A stretch of DNA of 64,000 nucleotides. It comes from Clavelina lepadiformis. Its lineage: Eukaryota > Chordata > Ascidiacea > Aplousobranchia > Clavelinidae. The notes beneath the pieces were generated by a model that saw only the letters and a list, made by a program, of their open reading frames with translations, searched no databases and was not told the DNA's origin. Within the stretch, counting starts at the first letter, position 1, and each line of letters opens with the position of its first letter. A program made the translations under genes and the position numbers. The stretch is from assembly GCF_947623445.1 (NCBI RefSeq), contig NC_135248.1:14827820-14891819 (forward strand), in the 5' to 3' direction. This document shows, in pieces, positions 62,471-64,000 of the stretch.

Positions 62471-64000
62471 TGCTTAACGTACCTGGTTACGCTTTGTGTC
62501 GCATTATGTCAGCAGTTAGGGCAGCATGGCGGCAAGGATATTAATTTTAATTAAACATTGCTGGGTTTGCCAGTTCATAGTGATCGAACCCAGTCCGCCA
62601 GTGTTTTTAAGTCCTGGCTAGTAAGAGCTTACTGCCCCGCGAAGTGCGTTTGATTGTTAAATGTTTCCCCACAATCTTATTCCATTCTAGCGCATTGTAT
62701 AACGCTGATCATCTGAACAAGTCTTTCTAATTTGCCTTTGCTTGATGACCCAGGTTTACAATGATTCGAGGCTGTTGAGGGTCGGGAATTAACGGCACTG
62801 TGGCGTAGATGGCCACCTGTGTTGAAGTAAGATTTCTTTAAAGCAATTAATTAATGACGCGCATTGTTTAAAACGATCTCATTTTAAACGCGATACAGTC
62901 TTTAGTAGCTGAGAAAATAACCGTTCGATTCGAGTTATTTCCTTCATTGTTCCGCTTTCGCACTTTGGGGAGGCGTCAAACACCTGAAACTAAGATCTTT
63001 ATGAATTTGTTGGACGTCCTACGTAGGGCTTTAAAAAACATGTTTAGACCAATCAGAATACAGCATGGTTGGAGTTGTTTTCTAGCCTGGGAATTACACT
63101 AGCAGTTGTCATGCTTCAATGTCCCAGGTCGCGTGCAGAATTAGGCTAAAATTTAGCATGAAAGTAGCTAAAATTGGGTTTTTTTAGACCAAAAATTCTA
63201 GTGTTTATTTTACGCCTCTGTAAAAAAAGTTTGAATCATGGTTTTTTGATGACATTTTATCGAATGGTAGTCCAAAGAATACTAGATTAAATTGCAGAGA
63301 GCCCCATATTTTTCGAGTAATCAGTCTTTAAGTAAATTCACTATATAATAAAAGAAACAAAGATTTTATGGCAATTTTTGGTGTTTGACGCCACCTAACC
63401 GCTTTGCGTCTGGCGTTGACACGCCCTTCAAGCTGTGACTGTTAGATATTGGAGTTGTTAGAAGAGATACATCGGCGGCTCTACGGGATTCGAACCTTCA
63501 TAGAGCAAAGCACAGATTAAGTCACAAATTAGTTTGTCGGACACCACACTAACCACCACGTCTGTTACATTGCATGTATTCAGCAAATCACAGTGCAAAA
63601 AGCATGAACACAGTGAAGATGGCAATCGAACACGGGAAGACCATCATTATCAGGGAATATACCTCGTAATTACAGAGTTTGGTGTGATAATTATACAAGA
63701 GGAATTAATGACATAATTTGAATCTGAATATACGTGGAATGGTATTTATAACACTTCATTAGCACAACACCATCCGTTGTGGTGTGTAGTACTTATGGAA
63801 TATTGTATACTCGGGAAGGTAATGTTTACCTACAAACAAACAAACACACATAATGGCAGCAAGTTGGGGCAAAATGCGAATATTGGTGATGTAATAAGGC
63901 AAAAAAAATTCACCAGGAATGCCTGTTTCTAACAAAGCTGTCCTGGCTAGGCGTTAGTTATTAACCAAATATGCCAGGAACAAAAATAACAAGAAGCGCT
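62471..64000. other. Sequence without a supported gene
   Basis: The last 1.5 kb shows no further exon I can support except the SINE-like segment listed separately. The plus frame at 63534-63716 overlaps that segment. Upstream exons of the minus-strand exon at 62030-62470 may be hidden here. Confidence 0.4.
63472..63560 (-). repeat. Possible tRNA-derived SINE head
   Basis: On the minus strand a stretch starts gtggtggttagtgtgg (A-box-like) and about 50 bases on has ggttcgaatcc, a good B box for RNA polymerase III (63486-63496 on the plus strand). The arms do not fold into a standard tRNA cloverleaf by eye, so a decayed tRNA-derived SINE is more likely than a tRNA gene. Confidence 0.35.

Noticed and set aside
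63472-63560. A functional tRNA gene on the minus strand
   Set aside because: The B box is good, but the T-arm and acceptor stem do not pair properly by eye.

Overview
The window looks like nuclear DNA of an invertebrate chordate, most likely an ascidian tunicate (Ciona-like). It is AT-rich, its genes are split into many short exons by GT-AG introns, and it carries chordate-type families: follistatin-like 4/5, CYP4F-like and CYP2-like P450s, an MS4A/CD20-like tetraspan and a matrin-3-type RNA-binding protein. The species is an inference. Exon models were built by hand from splice sites. Every completed gene closes with a CDS length divisible by three and matching intron phases.

Layout. 1-5376 (-): a follistatin-like 4/5 gene, cut by the left edge, with an unusually long disordered insertion. 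7360-12878 (+) and 14014-18077 (-): two intact CYP4F-like genes, tail to tail, with the same 11-exon structure. 14190-42436: a tandem segmental duplication of a unit of about 13.6 kb (14.6 kb in copy 1, which holds an extra 1 kb foldback transposon). Each unit holds CYP4 exons (-), an MS4A-like gene (-), two DNA-transposon MITEs and a small two-exon gene of unknown function (+). The left breakpoint lies in the last CYP4 intron. The second CYP4 copy (29028-32715) therefore has no heme-cysteine exon and is best called a truncated pseudogene. 44397-47622 (+): a complete CYP2-like P450. 49008-49553 (+): single-exon IMP3, a U3 snoRNP protein. 49958-61974 (+): an 18-exon gene for a 915-residue protein with three RRM-like domains, a Gly-Pro-Met-rich domain and a C-terminal matrin-type zinc finger. 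62030-62470 (-): a probable terminal exon of an unrecognised gene. 63472-63560 (-): a possible tRNA-derived SINE.

Functionally the window is a xenobiotic/fatty-acid P450 neighbourhood reshaped by recent duplication, next to conserved housekeeping RNA genes (IMP3, matrin-like). There is no sign of operons, CRISPR, or virus-like elements. The most unusual structure is the duplication: its junction carries 9 bp of filler and truncates one P450. Next to the junction a stop codon is lost in the small unknown gene. A central stretch of the unit is clearly more diverged between copies than the rest, and it surrounds a foldback element whose empty site is preserved in the other copy.
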